Of a stretch of 64,000 nt of DNA, positions 8,491 to 16,571 are shown piece by piece (the stretch's first letter is position 1; every line of letters starts with the position of its first letter). The position numbers and the translations under genes were made by a program. The notes under the pieces were generated by a model. The model saw nothing but the letters and a program-made list of their open reading frames with translations, was not told the origin of the DNA and did no database searches. The stretch comes from Occultella aeris (GTDB lineage Bacteria; Actinomycetota; Actinomycetes; Actinomycetales; Beutenbergiaceae): positions 28,580 through 92,579 of the forward strand of contig NZ_CACRYJ010000044.1 in NCBI RefSeq assembly GCF_902703175.1, written 5' to 3'.

Positions 8491-9905
8491 AGCTTGAACA
8501 CCTTTCGCGGGTTGTTCGCCACCAGGTCGGTGATGGCCTCGAACGCCTCATCCTCGGGCAGCCGGTGCTCGACGACCAACTTCGCGATGTACCCGGCGTC
8601 CAGTCGGCGGCTCATGTCGTGGCGAGCCGGGATGGAGCAGAACGCACGGGTGTCGTCGATGAAGCCGGAGGTGCGGGCGAACCCGGCGGTCTCGGTCACG
8701 GCGGCGCGGAACCGCTGGATCGCCTCCGGGGCGTCGATGAACCACCACGGCACGCCCACGTACACGGACGGGTAGAAGCCGGCCAGCGGCGCGATCTCGC
8801 GCGAGTAGACGGTCTCGTCGATGGTGAACAACACCAGGTGCAGGTTCGGGTGGGTGCCGTAGGCGTTCAGCAGCGGCCGCAGCGCGTCGGTGTACTCGAC
8901 CGCGATCGGGATGTCGCAGCCGACGTCGGCGCCGTACGTCTCGAACGTGGGGATGTGGTGGTTGCGGCGCACGCCCGGGTGGATCGTCATGACCAGGCCG
9001 TCCTCGCACGACATCCGGGCCATCTCCGAGATCATGTGCCTGCGCAGCGCAGTGGCCTCGTCGTCGGTGACCGAGCCGGAGCGTGCGGCGGCGAAGATCC
9101 GCGTCGCCTCCTCGGTGCTGAGGATGTCCGTGCCGGCATCGATGACGCCGTGGTCGGCCGAAACCGCACCGTGCGCGACGAAGTACCGACGTCGGTCCTC
9201 GAGTGCGGCGATGTAGCCGGCGTAGTCGCCGGTCTCGATCCCGGAGACCTCCCCGAGGCGGTCCACATCCGTGTTCCAGGTGGCCAGCGCGGCGTCCAGG
9301 TACTTGTCCGGGCGGAACGTCGGCACCACGCGTCGGGTGAACGAGGAGTCCTGGGCCAGCTGCTCGTGAGCGGACAGGTCGTCGCACGGGTCGTCCGTGG
9401 TGGCCATGACCGCGATGTCGAAGGCATCCATCAGGGCGCGCGGGCGGAACTCGGGGGTCGCGATCTTCGCGGCGATCTGGTCGTAGATCGCGTCGGCGTT
9501 CGCCGCGCTCGGACGCTCCGTGACGCCGAAGATCGGACCGAGCTCATCCTCGAACCAGTACCGCACCGGAGTGCCGCGGAAGGCGGACCAGTTCGTGCAG
9601 AGGATCCGGAACGCGGCGCGGGCGTCCTCGTCCGAGAGCGGCCCACGGCCGACCCCGAGGTCGGCCAGCGACGCCCCGTTCGCGTGCAGCATCCGGTTCA
9701 CGTAGTGGTCGGGCGTGATCAGCAGGGAGGTCGGGTCCCGGAACGGGATGTCCTCGGCAATCCACTGCGGCGGCACGTGACCGTGCGGGGAGATGATCGA
9801 CAGGTCCTTGACCGAGTCGTAGAGCCTACGTGCGACGGACCGCAACGAGGGGTCCGCGGGCAGCAGTCGGTCGGGGTGGACGTCAAGGGCGGCGGTGGCT
9901 GACAT
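8487..9905 (-). CDS. uxaC: Uronate (glucuronate) isomerase
   Basis: A 472-aa protein of the usual UxaC length. It belongs to the amidohydrolase-like TIM-barrel family: the SPHGHVPP motif gives His41 and His43 as metal ligands, and long conserved stretches include TIHPGVRRNHHIP and IDDTRAFCSIPARHD. It isomerises D-glucuronate to D-fructuronate and D-galacturonate to D-tagaturonate in the cytoplasm. The ATG at 9905 was chosen over one at 9914 because its ribosome site (GAGGA) is better spaced. First gene of the uxaC / dehydrogenase / kinase operon, with a LacI-type operator 33 bp upstream. Confidence 0.95.
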   Translation of the reverse strand: MSATAALDVHPDRLLPADPSLRSVARRLYDSVKDLSIISPHGHVPPQWIAEDIPFRDPTSLLITPDHYVNRMLHANGASLADLGVGRGPLSDEDARAAFRILCTNWSAFRGTPVRYWFEDELGPIFGVTERPSAANADAIYDQIAAKIATPEFRPRALMDAFDIAVMATTDDPCDDLSAHEQLAQDSSFTRRVVPTFRPDKYLDAALATWNTDVDRLGEVSGIETGDYAGYIAALEDRRRYFVAHGAVSADHGVIDAGTDILSTEEATRIFAAARSGSVTDDEATALRRHMISEMARMSCEDGLVMTIHPGVRRNHHIPTFETYGADVGCDIPIAVEYTDALRPLLNAYGTHPNLHLVLFTIDETVYSREIAPLAGFYPSVYVGVPWWFIDAPEAIQRFRAAVTETAGFARTSGFIDDTRAFCSIPARHDMSRRLDAGYIAKLVVEHRLPEDEAFEAITDLVANNPRKVFKL

Positions 9906-9937
9906 GGGCCCCATCCTCGCGGACCGACCGCCCGCGC

Positions 9938-9953
9938 TGGCAACCCGTTGCCA
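9938..9953 (-). promoter_or_regulatory. LacI-type operator in front of uxaC
   Basis: TGGCAACCCGTTGCCA is a 7-2-7 inverted repeat between the lacI stop and the uxaC start. A near copy, TGGCAA-N4-TTGCCG, lies in the lacI/isomerase intergenic region at 11005-11020. Sharing this 16-bp pattern at the two flanks of the LacI gene supports it as the binding site of that regulator. Confidence 0.65.
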
Positions 9954-9970
9954 CGTGTTGCCGCAAGGCC

Positions 9971-10975
9971 TCACTCCGGCGCGATCGTGGACTCCCGCAC
10001 GACGAGCTTGGTGGGCAGCACCACGGCCTCGGTGGCCCGGGCCTGGGCCCCGCGCGAGATCGCCAGCACGTTGCGGGCCGCCGTCACGCCGAGCGAGTGC
10101 AGCGGCGCGGCGACCGTGGTCAGCGCGGGGGTGACGAGCTCGGCCATGTTGGAGTTGTCGAAGCCGATCACACTCACGTCCCGCGGCACCTGCCCGCCCA
10201 TGGCCCGCACCCCGCGCATGAATCCGATGGCCATCTGGTCGTTGTAGGCGACGACCGCGGTGGTGCGCTGGCGGCCCCACTCCGCCGCGGCCGCCACGCC
10301 GCCGTTGACGGTCGGCGCGAACGGGCCGACCCGCCGGACCCGCAGCTCGAGCTCCATCGCGGCCTCGCGCAGGCTGCGCCACCGCATCCCGTCGGCCCAG
10401 GATGCCTCCGGGCCGGCCAGGTAGCAGATCTGTTCGTGGCCGAGCTCGCCGAGGTGCTCGGCCGCGCGGCGCATCCCGCGCAGGTTGTCGGTGACCACGC
10501 TGGGCACCCCGGTGACCACCCGGTTCAGGACGATCACCGGCTTGACCTTCGCGATCTGGCGGATCGCCGAGTCCGACATCCGCGAGCTCGTCAGCACGAT
10601 CCCGTCCACCGTGGACAGGGCCCGCTCCAGCACGGCCCGTTCCCGTTCCGCGGACTCCTGCGTCTCGGCGAGCAGCATCGTGTAGCCGGCCTCGTAGGCG
10701 GCGAGCTCAGCGCCGCGGACCACCTCGAAGAACACCGGGTTGGTCACGTCCGCGAGGATCACGGCGATCATCGAGGTGCGGGTGGTGGACAGCGCGCGGG
10801 CCTGCGGGTTGGCCCGGTACCCGAGTTCGACCGCGACCGCGCGGATCCGCTCGGCGGTCTCGGCGTTCACGCGACCGGGTCGCGAGAACGCGCGTGAGAC
10901 GGTGGACGGCGCGACCCCTGCGGCTTTCGCGACGTCATAGATCGTGGTGGATCTGCCTCCCGGCGGCGCTGCCAC
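9971..10975 (-). CDS. LacI-family transcriptional repressor of the uronate cluster
   Basis: A 334-aa full-length LacI/GalR protein. The helix-turn-helix and hinge are at residues 11-60 (IYDVAKAAGVAPSTVSRAF; hinge RANPQARAL). The periplasmic-binding-protein-like effector domain includes VILADVTNPVFFEVVRG and VIGFDNSNMAELVTPALTTV. The start is GTG at 10975. It lies upstream of uxaC on the same strand and divergent from the isomerase gene at 11121. The shared TGGCAA-N4-TTGCCR sites suggest that it controls both directions and itself. The ligand is probably a uronate or aldonate, by inference from the neighbours. Confidence 0.93.
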   Translation of the reverse strand: MAAPPGGRSTTIYDVAKAAGVAPSTVSRAFSRPGRVNAETAERIRAVAVELGYRANPQARALSTTRTSMIAVILADVTNPVFFEVVRGAELAAYEAGYTMLLAETQESAERERAVLERALSTVDGIVLTSSRMSDSAIRQIAKVKPVIVLNRVVTGVPSVVTDNLRGMRRAAEHLGELGHEQICYLAGPEASWADGMRWRSLREAAMELELRVRRVGPFAPTVNGGVAAAAEWGRQRTTAVVAYNDQMAIGFMRGVRAMGGQVPRDVSVIGFDNSNMAELVTPALTTVAAPLHSLGVTAARNVLAISRGAQARATEAVVLPTKLVVRESTIAPE

Positions 10976-11004
10976 GCGGCGAGTCTAAGAGGAACTGCAA
11001 CAAG

Positions 11005-11020
11005 TGGCAACCGCTTGCCG
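11005..11020. promoter_or_regulatory. LacI-type operator in the lacI/isomerase intergenic region
   Basis: TGGCAACCGCTTGCCG has the same arms and spacing as the operator at 9938-9953 (TGGCAA, 4 nt, TTGCC). It lies 30 bp upstream of the lacI start and 100 bp upstream of the divergent isomerase gene, so it could serve autoregulation and divergent control. Confidence 0.6.
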
Positions 11021-11120
11021 TCCCGGGGCGCCGCTGACTGAATTGAGCAATCGGATGCAGACGCGCCCCGACGTCGACGTCCCCGCCCGTAGCGCCACCT
11101 CGACCCTGGAGCGATGAACC

Positions 11121-11948
11121 ATGTGGACCTTGTCCGGATTCTCCGATGAGATCTCACCCGACCTCGAACTGCAGGCCACGACCGCGACCGGCCTTGGCCT
11201 GACGCACATCGAGTTCCGCAGCGCGTGGAACACGAACGTGCTCGATCTGGACGCCGAGCAGCTCGCCGAGGCGAAGCGGATCCTCGACGCACACGGCCTC
11301 AAGGTCTCCAGCATCGGCTCCCCGATCGGGAAGATCTTCATCGACGAGGACTTCGGCCCGCACCTGGACCGGATGCGCCACGCGGCGGACGTCGCCAAGC
11401 ACTTCGGCGCACCGTACATCCGGGTCTTCTCGTTCTTCCTGCGCCCGGGCACCGATCCCGCTGAGGTTCGCGACGAGGTCATCACCCGGATGCGCGCCTT
11501 GGCCGAGGTGGCCACCGAGGCCGACGTGGTGTTGCTGCACGAGAACGAGAAGGAGATCTACGGGGACATCCCGGAGCGCTGCCTCGACATCGTGGAGTCC
11601 GTGGACTCGCCGAACCTTCGCCTGGCCTGGGACTCGGCGAACTTCGTGCAGGTGGGCGTGCGCCCGTTCAGCGAGGGCTACGCGATGCTGCGCCCGCACC
11701 TGGCCTACATCCAGATCAAGGACGCCCACCTCGCCGACGGGCAGGTGGTGCCGGCCGGTCGCGGCGACGGTGAACTCCTCGACACCGTCCGCGCGCTGCG
11801 TGCTGACGGCTTCGACGGGTTCTTCTCCCTCGAGCCGCACCTGAGCGTGACGCACAGCCTCGGCGGCTTCTCGGGTCCCGAACTCTTCACCGAGGCATGG
11901 CAGGCTTTCACGGACATGCTCAAGGCCGAAGAGATCCCCTTCGCCTGA
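11121..11948 (+). CDS. Sugar phosphate isomerase/epimerase-like TIM-barrel protein
   Basis: A 275-aa xylose-isomerase-like TIM barrel (AP-endonuclease-2 superfamily). Probable metal and active-site residues lie in LLHENEKEIYGD, AWDSANF, IKDAHL and SLEPHL, the usual Glu/Asp/His/Glu set. Members isomerise or epimerise free sugars, inositols or keto-sugars. The ATG at 11121 has GGAG about 11 nt upstream. It is 37 bp upstream of the Gfo/Idh gene, a common partnership in inositol and sugar oxidation pathways. The exact substrate cannot be read from sequence. Confidence 0.88.
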   Translation: MWTLSGFSDEISPDLELQATTATGLGLTHIEFRSAWNTNVLDLDAEQLAEAKRILDAHGLKVSSIGSPIGKIFIDEDFGPHLDRMRHAADVAKHFGAPYIRVFSFFLRPGTDPAEVRDEVITRMRALAEVATEADVVLLHENEKEIYGDIPERCLDIVESVDSPNLRLAWDSANFVQVGVRPFSEGYAMLRPHLAYIQIKDAHLADGQVVPAGRGDGELLDTVRALRADGFDGFFSLEPHLSVTHSLGGFSGPELFTEAWQAFTDMLKAEEIPFA

Positions 11949-11985
11949 GCCCGGCGTACCACCTACTCTCGTCAGGAGAACCCCT

Positions 11986-13014
11986 GTGCCAACGGCGGCA
12001 GTCATCGGCTGTGGTGACATCTCGATCGTCCATCTCGAAGCCATCTCCTCCCTCGGTGCCGACCTCGTCGCCGTCGCGGACACCGATCCCGAGCTGGCCC
12101 GGGCCACCGGCGCCCGCCTCGGCGTGCCGGCCTACACCGACCACCGGCAACTACTGGCCGAGATCCGCCCGGACGTGCTGCACGTGTGCACCCCGCACGA
12201 TCAGCATGTGAGCGTCGCCCTCGACGCGATCGAGGCGGGCGTGCACGTGATCACCGAGAAGCCGCTGGCGCACACGATCGCCGAGGGCGAGCGGCTCGTC
12301 GCCGCCGCCGAGGGCGCACCGGTCAAGGTGGCCGTCTGCCTTCAGAACCGGTACAACGCCCCGAACGCCCGCATGAAGGAGCTGCTCGACTCCGGCGAGC
12401 TCGGCGCCGTGCAGGGTGCCTCCGCGGGTGTCTACTGGCACCGCAATGCCGCCTACTACGAAGCCAAGCCGTGGCGGGCCACCTGGGCGCGCAGCGGCGG
12501 CGGCCTCCTGATCAACCAGGCCATCCACACCGTGGACCTGCTCCAGTGGCTGCTCGGTGACGTCGAGCAGGTGCGCGGCCACGCCGCCACCCACGTGCTC
12601 GGTGACGCGATCGAGGTCGAGGACACCGCCGAGCTGATCCTGGACCACTCCGGCGGCGCCCGGTCCGTCATGTTCGCCACGAACGCGCACTCGGTGAACG
12701 CCCCGGTGTTCGTCGAAGTGCTGACCGAGCGTGCGACCCTGACGATGCGCGGCGACCTGCGGGTGCAGTACACCGACGGCCGCACGGAGCATGTCGCCGA
12801 GCGCATCGCCACCTCGAGTGGTCGCGCCTACTGGGGCATCTCCCACGAGCTGCTCATCGGCGACTTCTACGACAAGCTCGAGGACCCGGAGCCGTTCTGG
12901 ATCTCGCCGGCCGAGGCCGCGAAGTCCCTGGCGATCCTGAAGAGCATCTACGCGCAGTCCCCGGACCTCGGCGCGCCGGCCGAGGCCGTCGCGCTGCCCG
13001 TGGGCGCGCACTGA
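11986..13014 (+). CDS. Gfo/Idh/MocA-family NAD(P)-dependent oxidoreductase
   Basis: A 342-aa oxidoreductase with an N-terminal Rossmann fold (VIGCGDISIVHLEAI, residues 6-20) and the hallmark EKPLAHTIAEGE motif, whose lysine is catalytic in the family. The C-terminal alpha/beta domain contains SGGGLLINQAIHTVDLL with the typical His. The start is GTG at 11986, preceded by AGGAG. It is probably cotranscribed with the isomerase gene and may oxidise or reduce a sugar, inositol or sugar acid. The cofactor and substrate are not determinable here. Confidence 0.92.
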   Translation: MPTAAVIGCGDISIVHLEAISSLGADLVAVADTDPELARATGARLGVPAYTDHRQLLAEIRPDVLHVCTPHDQHVSVALDAIEAGVHVITEKPLAHTIAEGERLVAAAEGAPVKVAVCLQNRYNAPNARMKELLDSGELGAVQGASAGVYWHRNAAYYEAKPWRATWARSGGGLLINQAIHTVDLLQWLLGDVEQVRGHAATHVLGDAIEVEDTAELILDHSGGARSVMFATNAHSVNAPVFVEVLTERATLTMRGDLRVQYTDGRTEHVAERIATSSGRAYWGISHELLIGDFYDKLEDPEPFWISPAEAAKSLAILKSIYAQSPDLGAPAEAVALPVGAH

Positions 13015-13223
13015 CCCCGGCCGCCACCCCACGCCGGACCTGACGCCGACCGCCAGCCGCCGGCCCCGCCGTCGGCCCGGTCCGGTCCGACGGAGAGTAG
13101 CCCTGCGAACCTGAGACGGCCGCGCCCGGGCACCGGCGTCGTGGCACGATCTAGACCAACTGCCGAGCCCGCCGCGCCGGGCCGGTCCGAACCTCAACCA
13201 CATCCATCCGGAAGGACACCAAG

Positions 13224-14669
13224 ATGAGCTCGTCCCCCACCGCCACCGCACAGGTCGGCGTCGTCGGACTGGCGGTCATGGGCCGCAACCTGGCGCGCAA
13301 CTTCGCCAACCACGGACACACCGTGGCCCTGTACAACCGAACCCAGGCGCGCACCGACGACCTGATCGCCGCCCACGGCAGCGACGGCAACTTCGTCCCT
13401 GCCACCTCGGTCGAGGAGTTCGTGGCCAGCCTGGAGCGCCCGCGCCGGATCATCCTGATGGTCCAGGCCGGCGCCGGCACCGACGCCTCCATCGACTCGC
13501 TGCTGCCCCACCTCGAGGAGGGCGACATCGTCGTCGACGGCGGCAACGCCAACTACGAGGACACCCGGGTCCGCGAGGAGAAGCTGCGCGCGCGCGGCCT
13601 GCACTTCTTCGGCGTCGGCATCTCCGGCGGTGAGGAGGGCGCACTGAACGGCCCCTCGATCATGCCGGGTGGCTCCAAGGAGGGCTACGCCCAGATCGGG
13701 CCGCTCCTGGAGGACATCTCAGCCAAGTACGAGGGCGAGCCCTGCTGCGCCTACATCGGACCGGACGGTGCCGGCCACTTCGTCAAGATGGTGCACAACG
13801 GCATCGAGTACGCCGACATGCAGTTCATCGCCGAGGCCTACGACGTGCTCAAGGCGGCCGGCCTGGACACGAAGGCGATCTCGGACGCGTTCCGCGAGTG
13901 GAACACCGGTGACCTCGACTCGTTCCTGATCGAGATCACCTCCGAGGTGCTCGACCAGGTGGACGCGAGTACCGGCAAGGCGCTCGTCGACGTCATCAAG
14001 GACGCCGCCGGGCAGAAGGGCACCGGGCGCTGGACGGTGCAGAACGCCCTCGAGCTCGGGGTGCCGGTGAACACGATCGCCGAGTCCGTGTTCGCCCGGT
14101 CCGTCTCCGGGCACACGGACCTGCGGGCCGCCGCCCAGGCCAACCTGTCCGGTCCGGACCAGACGTTCACGCCCGACGACGTCGCCACCCTGATCGAGGA
14201 CGTGCGCCAGGCGCTGTGGGCGTCCAAGGTGATCGCGTACGCGCAGGGCCTTGACCTCATCCGTACCGGCAGCCTGCAGTACGGGTGGGACATCGACGTG
14301 GCCGAGGTCGCGAAGATCTGGCGCGCCGGCTGCATCATCCGGGCCCGCCTGCTCGAGCGCATCCGCTCCGAGTACGCCGCCGGGAACCTGCCGACGCTGC
14401 TCGCCGCGCCGAGCATCAGCGAGGGCCTGGCGAACGCCCAGAGCGGCTGGCGCCGGGTGGTTGCCGACGCGACGCTGGCCGGGGTGCCGGTGCCGGGCTT
14501 CGCGAGCGCCGTCTCCTACTACGACTCGGTCCGGGCGGAGCGCCTGCCCGCCTCCCTGATCCAGGGGCTGCGGGACTTCTTCGGTGCGCACACCTACCAG
14601 CGCGTCGACGTCGAGGGCACGTTCCACACCGAGTGGTCCGCGGACCGCTCGGAGACCAAGGAAGCCTGA
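13224..14669 (+). CDS. gnd: 6-phosphogluconate dehydrogenase, decarboxylating (NADP type)
   Basis: A 481-aa protein of the long homodimeric type. The nucleotide-binding GLAVMGRNLARNFANHG, the coenzyme-binding NRT motif, GISGGEEGA and FVKMVHNGIEYADMQ are all present; Lys and Asn of the last motif act in catalysis. It converts 6-phosphogluconate to ribulose 5-phosphate, CO2 and NADPH. The ATG at 13224 follows AAGGA. It sits 210 bp after the Gfo/Idh gene. A gluconokinase-like enzyme is encoded at 5540-7102, so gluconate could enter the pentose phosphate pathway through local genes. Next gene, larE, follows after 3 bp. Confidence 0.96.
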   Translation: MSSSPTATAQVGVVGLAVMGRNLARNFANHGHTVALYNRTQARTDDLIAAHGSDGNFVPATSVEEFVASLERPRRIILMVQAGAGTDASIDSLLPHLEEGDIVVDGGNANYEDTRVREEKLRARGLHFFGVGISGGEEGALNGPSIMPGGSKEGYAQIGPLLEDISAKYEGEPCCAYIGPDGAGHFVKMVHNGIEYADMQFIAEAYDVLKAAGLDTKAISDAFREWNTGDLDSFLIEITSEVLDQVDASTGKALVDVIKDAAGQKGTGRWTVQNALELGVPVNTIAESVFARSVSGHTDLRAAAQANLSGPDQTFTPDDVATLIEDVRQALWASKVIAYAQGLDLIRTGSLQYGWDIDVAEVAKIWRAGCIIRARLLERIRSEYAAGNLPTLLAAPSISEGLANAQSGWRRVVADATLAGVPVPGFASAVSYYDSVRAERLPASLIQGLRDFFGAHTYQRVDVEGTFHTEWSADRSETKEA

Positions 14670-14672
14670 CCG

Positions 14673-15539
14673 ATGGGGCACGGGCCCACGCTGAACATCC
14701 TCACGCCTGGCCAGATCGAGGCCGGCGCACAGCGGGTCCGTGCCCTGATGGCGGGCACCGGACCGCTCGGGGTCGCCTACTCCGGCGGAATCGACTCCAC
14801 GGTGCTGCTCGCCCTGGCGGTGCGGGCCCTCGGCGCCGACGACGTGGTGGCGATCCTCGGCATCTCGCCGAGCCTCGCGGCCGACGAGCGGACGGCGGCC
14901 CACGAGGTGGCGGACGTCATCGGTGCGCGGGTCGTCGAGGTGCACACGCACGAGGGTGAGAACCCCGACTATCAGCGCAACGACGTCGACCGCTGCTTCT
15001 TCTGCAAGGACGAGCTGTTCAACCGGATCTCGGACGAGGTGGTCGCCGAGTACGGCCTGGTGAGTGTCGCCTATGGCGAGAACGCCGACGACGCGAAGCG
15101 GCCGGACCGGCCCGGCGCCCAGGCGGCGACGAACCACCGGGTGCTGCGCCCGCTCGCCGAGGCGGGCGTCGACAAGGCGATGGTGCGGGCGATCGCCCGG
15201 TCCCTCGGGCTGCCGAACGCGGACAAGCCCGCGGCACCGTGCCTGGCCTCGCGGATCCCGCACCACCAGGAGGTCACCCCGGGCAAGCTGGGGCAGATCG
15301 AGACCGTCGAGGCCGGCCTGCGCCGGCTCGGGTTCGCCGACTCCCGGGTACGCCACCACGGCGAGATCGCCCGGCTCGAGCTGCTCGTCGAGGACATCCC
15401 ACGGGCGGCCGAGCCCGGGCTGCGCGAGCAGATCCAGGCCCTCGTCACCGGCGTCGGGTTCACCTTCGCCGCCGTGGATCTCAAGGGGATCCAGTCCGGC
15501 GCGTTCACGATGGCACTGGTCGAGGGCCGCGGTGCCTGA
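14673..15539 (+). CDS. larE: Pyridinium-3,5-bisthiocarboxylic acid mononucleotide synthase LarE
   Basis: A 288-aa PP-loop ATP pyrophosphatase. The SGGIDS loop is at residues 37-42; DRCFFCK (Cys108, Cys111) and PCLASRIP (Cys190) follow. LarE adenylates the pyridinium biscarboxylate made by LarB and replaces its carboxylate oxygen with sulfur, toward the nickel-pincer nucleotide of lactate racemase and relatives. Three cysteines in a CxxC...C arrangement suggest the iron-sulfur-dependent LarE type rather than the type that sacrifices a single cysteine. The stop overlaps larB by 8 bp. LarC and a client racemase are absent from this window. Confidence 0.92.
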   Translation: MGHGPTLNILTPGQIEAGAQRVRALMAGTGPLGVAYSGGIDSTVLLALAVRALGADDVVAILGISPSLAADERTAAHEVADVIGARVVEVHTHEGENPDYQRNDVDRCFFCKDELFNRISDEVVAEYGLVSVAYGENADDAKRPDRPGAQAATNHRVLRPLAEAGVDKAMVRAIARSLGLPNADKPAAPCLASRIPHHQEVTPGKLGQIETVEAGLRRLGFADSRVRHHGEIARLELLVEDIPRAAEPGLREQIQALVTGVGFTFAAVDLKGIQSGAFTMALVEGRGA

Positions 15540-16344
15540 CGGCTGGACTCCCCCGCCCGAGCTGAGCCGGCTCGTCGACCTCGACCACGACCGGGGCGCC
15601 CGCCGCGGCTACCCCGAGGCGGTCTACTGCGAGGGCAAGAGCACCGCTCAGGTCGCGCTGATCGCGGCCGCGTACGCGTCCCGGCACCGGCGGGCGACGG
15701 CGCAACCCACCGTGGCCGGCGACGGCGCGTCCACCGGACCGGTCGAGAGTGCCGAGGTGGCAGCCACTTCCACTCTCTCACCGCCGTCGGCCGTGCTGTT
15801 CACCCGGGCGAGCGCCGAGCATGCCGCAGCGATCCTCGCCGAGCTGCCGGACGCCGTCGACGACCGCGAAGCGCGTCTGGTCGCGTGGCCGCCGACGCCG
15901 CCCGAGCCCACCGGCGGCCTCGTCGTCGTTGCCGCGGCCGGCACGTCCGACCTGCCCGTGGCGCGCGAGGCCGAGCTCACGGCGCGCTACTTGGGCCGGC
16001 GCACCGAACTGGTAATGGACGTCGGCGTGGCCGGGCTGCACCGCGTCCTGGCCCGACTCGACCTGCTCCGCTCCGCCGCGGCGATCGTGGTGGTGGCCGG
16101 CATGGACGGCGCGCTGCCCGCCGTCGTCGCCGGCCTGGTGAGCGCACCGGTGGTGGCCGTGCCCACGTCCGTCGGCTACGGCGCGGCGTTCTCGGGCCTG
16201 GCCCCGCTGCTGTCGATGCTGAACGCGTGCGCCCCGGGCGTGGGCGTCGTCAACATCGACAACGGGTACGGCGGAGGTCACCTGGCCGCCCAGATCGCGG
16301 CTACCGCGGCACCGGACGTGAGTTCCGGCCCGAACGATCGGTAG
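15532..16344 (+). CDS. larB: Nickel-pincer cofactor biosynthesis carboxylase/hydrolase LarB
   Basis: A 270-aa protein with the LarB N-terminal motif LDHDRGARRGYPEAVYCEGK and a C-terminal AIR-carboxylase-like domain (GTSDLPVAREAELTARYLG, VAGMDGALPAVVAGL, PTSVGYGAAFSGLAPLLSM). LarB carboxylates nicotinic acid adenine dinucleotide and hydrolyses it to the pyridinium biscarboxylate mononucleotide. GTG at 15532, with GAGGG upstream, was chosen because family similarity begins there; it overlaps the larE stop by 8 bp. About 20 extra residues (rich in Ala/Thr, near residue 50) separate the two parts. LarC, normally next, is missing. Confidence 0.92.
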   Translation: MPDGWTPPPELSRLVDLDHDRGARRGYPEAVYCEGKSTAQVALIAAAYASRHRRATAQPTVAGDGASTGPVESAEVAATSTLSPPSAVLFTRASAEHAAAILAELPDAVDDREARLVAWPPTPPEPTGGLVVVAAAGTSDLPVAREAELTARYLGRRTELVMDVGVAGLHRVLARLDLLRSAAAIVVVAGMDGALPAVVAGLVSAPVVAVPTSVGYGAAFSGLAPLLSMLNACAPGVGVVNIDNGYGGGHLAAQIAATAAPDVSSGPNDR

Positions 16345-16354
16345 CATGATCCGT

Positions 16355-16377
16355 AGCCCTCGCGATCCGCGGGGGCT
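16355..16377 (+). terminator. Short GC hairpin after larB
   Basis: AGCCCTCGCG and CGCGGGGGCT pair over 10 positions (one G-U) around a 3-nt loop, beginning 10 bp after the larB stop. No U-tract follows, as is common in GC-rich actinobacteria. It could end the gnd-larE-larB transcript. Confidence 0.4.
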
Positions 16378-16400
16378 GACGCACACCCAGGATGGAGAAC

Positions 16401-16571
16401 ATGGGCGCCACCGGCGACTATGACAGTACCGACGACACAGGGTCCGGCGCCGAGACGCCAGCCTCCGATACGGAGAGTCACAGACCCTGGCCCCAACCGG
16501 ACGATGACGATCCGGAGGGCCATCAACCCGGGCCTCGCGGCCCGCACAACCGCGAGGCGGCCATCCGATGA
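16401..16571 (+). CDS. Small acidic protein of unknown function, coupled to the CNNM gene
   Basis: A 56-codon reading frame from ATG 16401, with AGGA 8 nt upstream, ending in a TGA that overlaps the next gene's ATG (ATGA). The product is rich in Asp, Glu, Pro, Gly and Thr (MGATGDYDSTDDTGSGAET..., PQPDDDDPEG) and has no membrane segment. I do not recognise a family. Ribosome site, overlap and high GC at third codon positions favour real translation. It might simply serve to couple translation of the metal-related protein downstream, or the acidic stretch could bind cations. Both are guesses. Confidence 0.5.
   Translation: MGATGDYDSTDDTGSGAETPASDTESHRPWPQPDDDDPEGHQPGPRGPHNREAAIR

Noticed and set aside
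14673..15539. LarE-type PP-loop as an NAD synthetase or tRNA thiolase
   Set aside because: The CxxC plus PCLASRIP motifs and the adjoining LarB identify LarE; a genuine nadE is at 47774.
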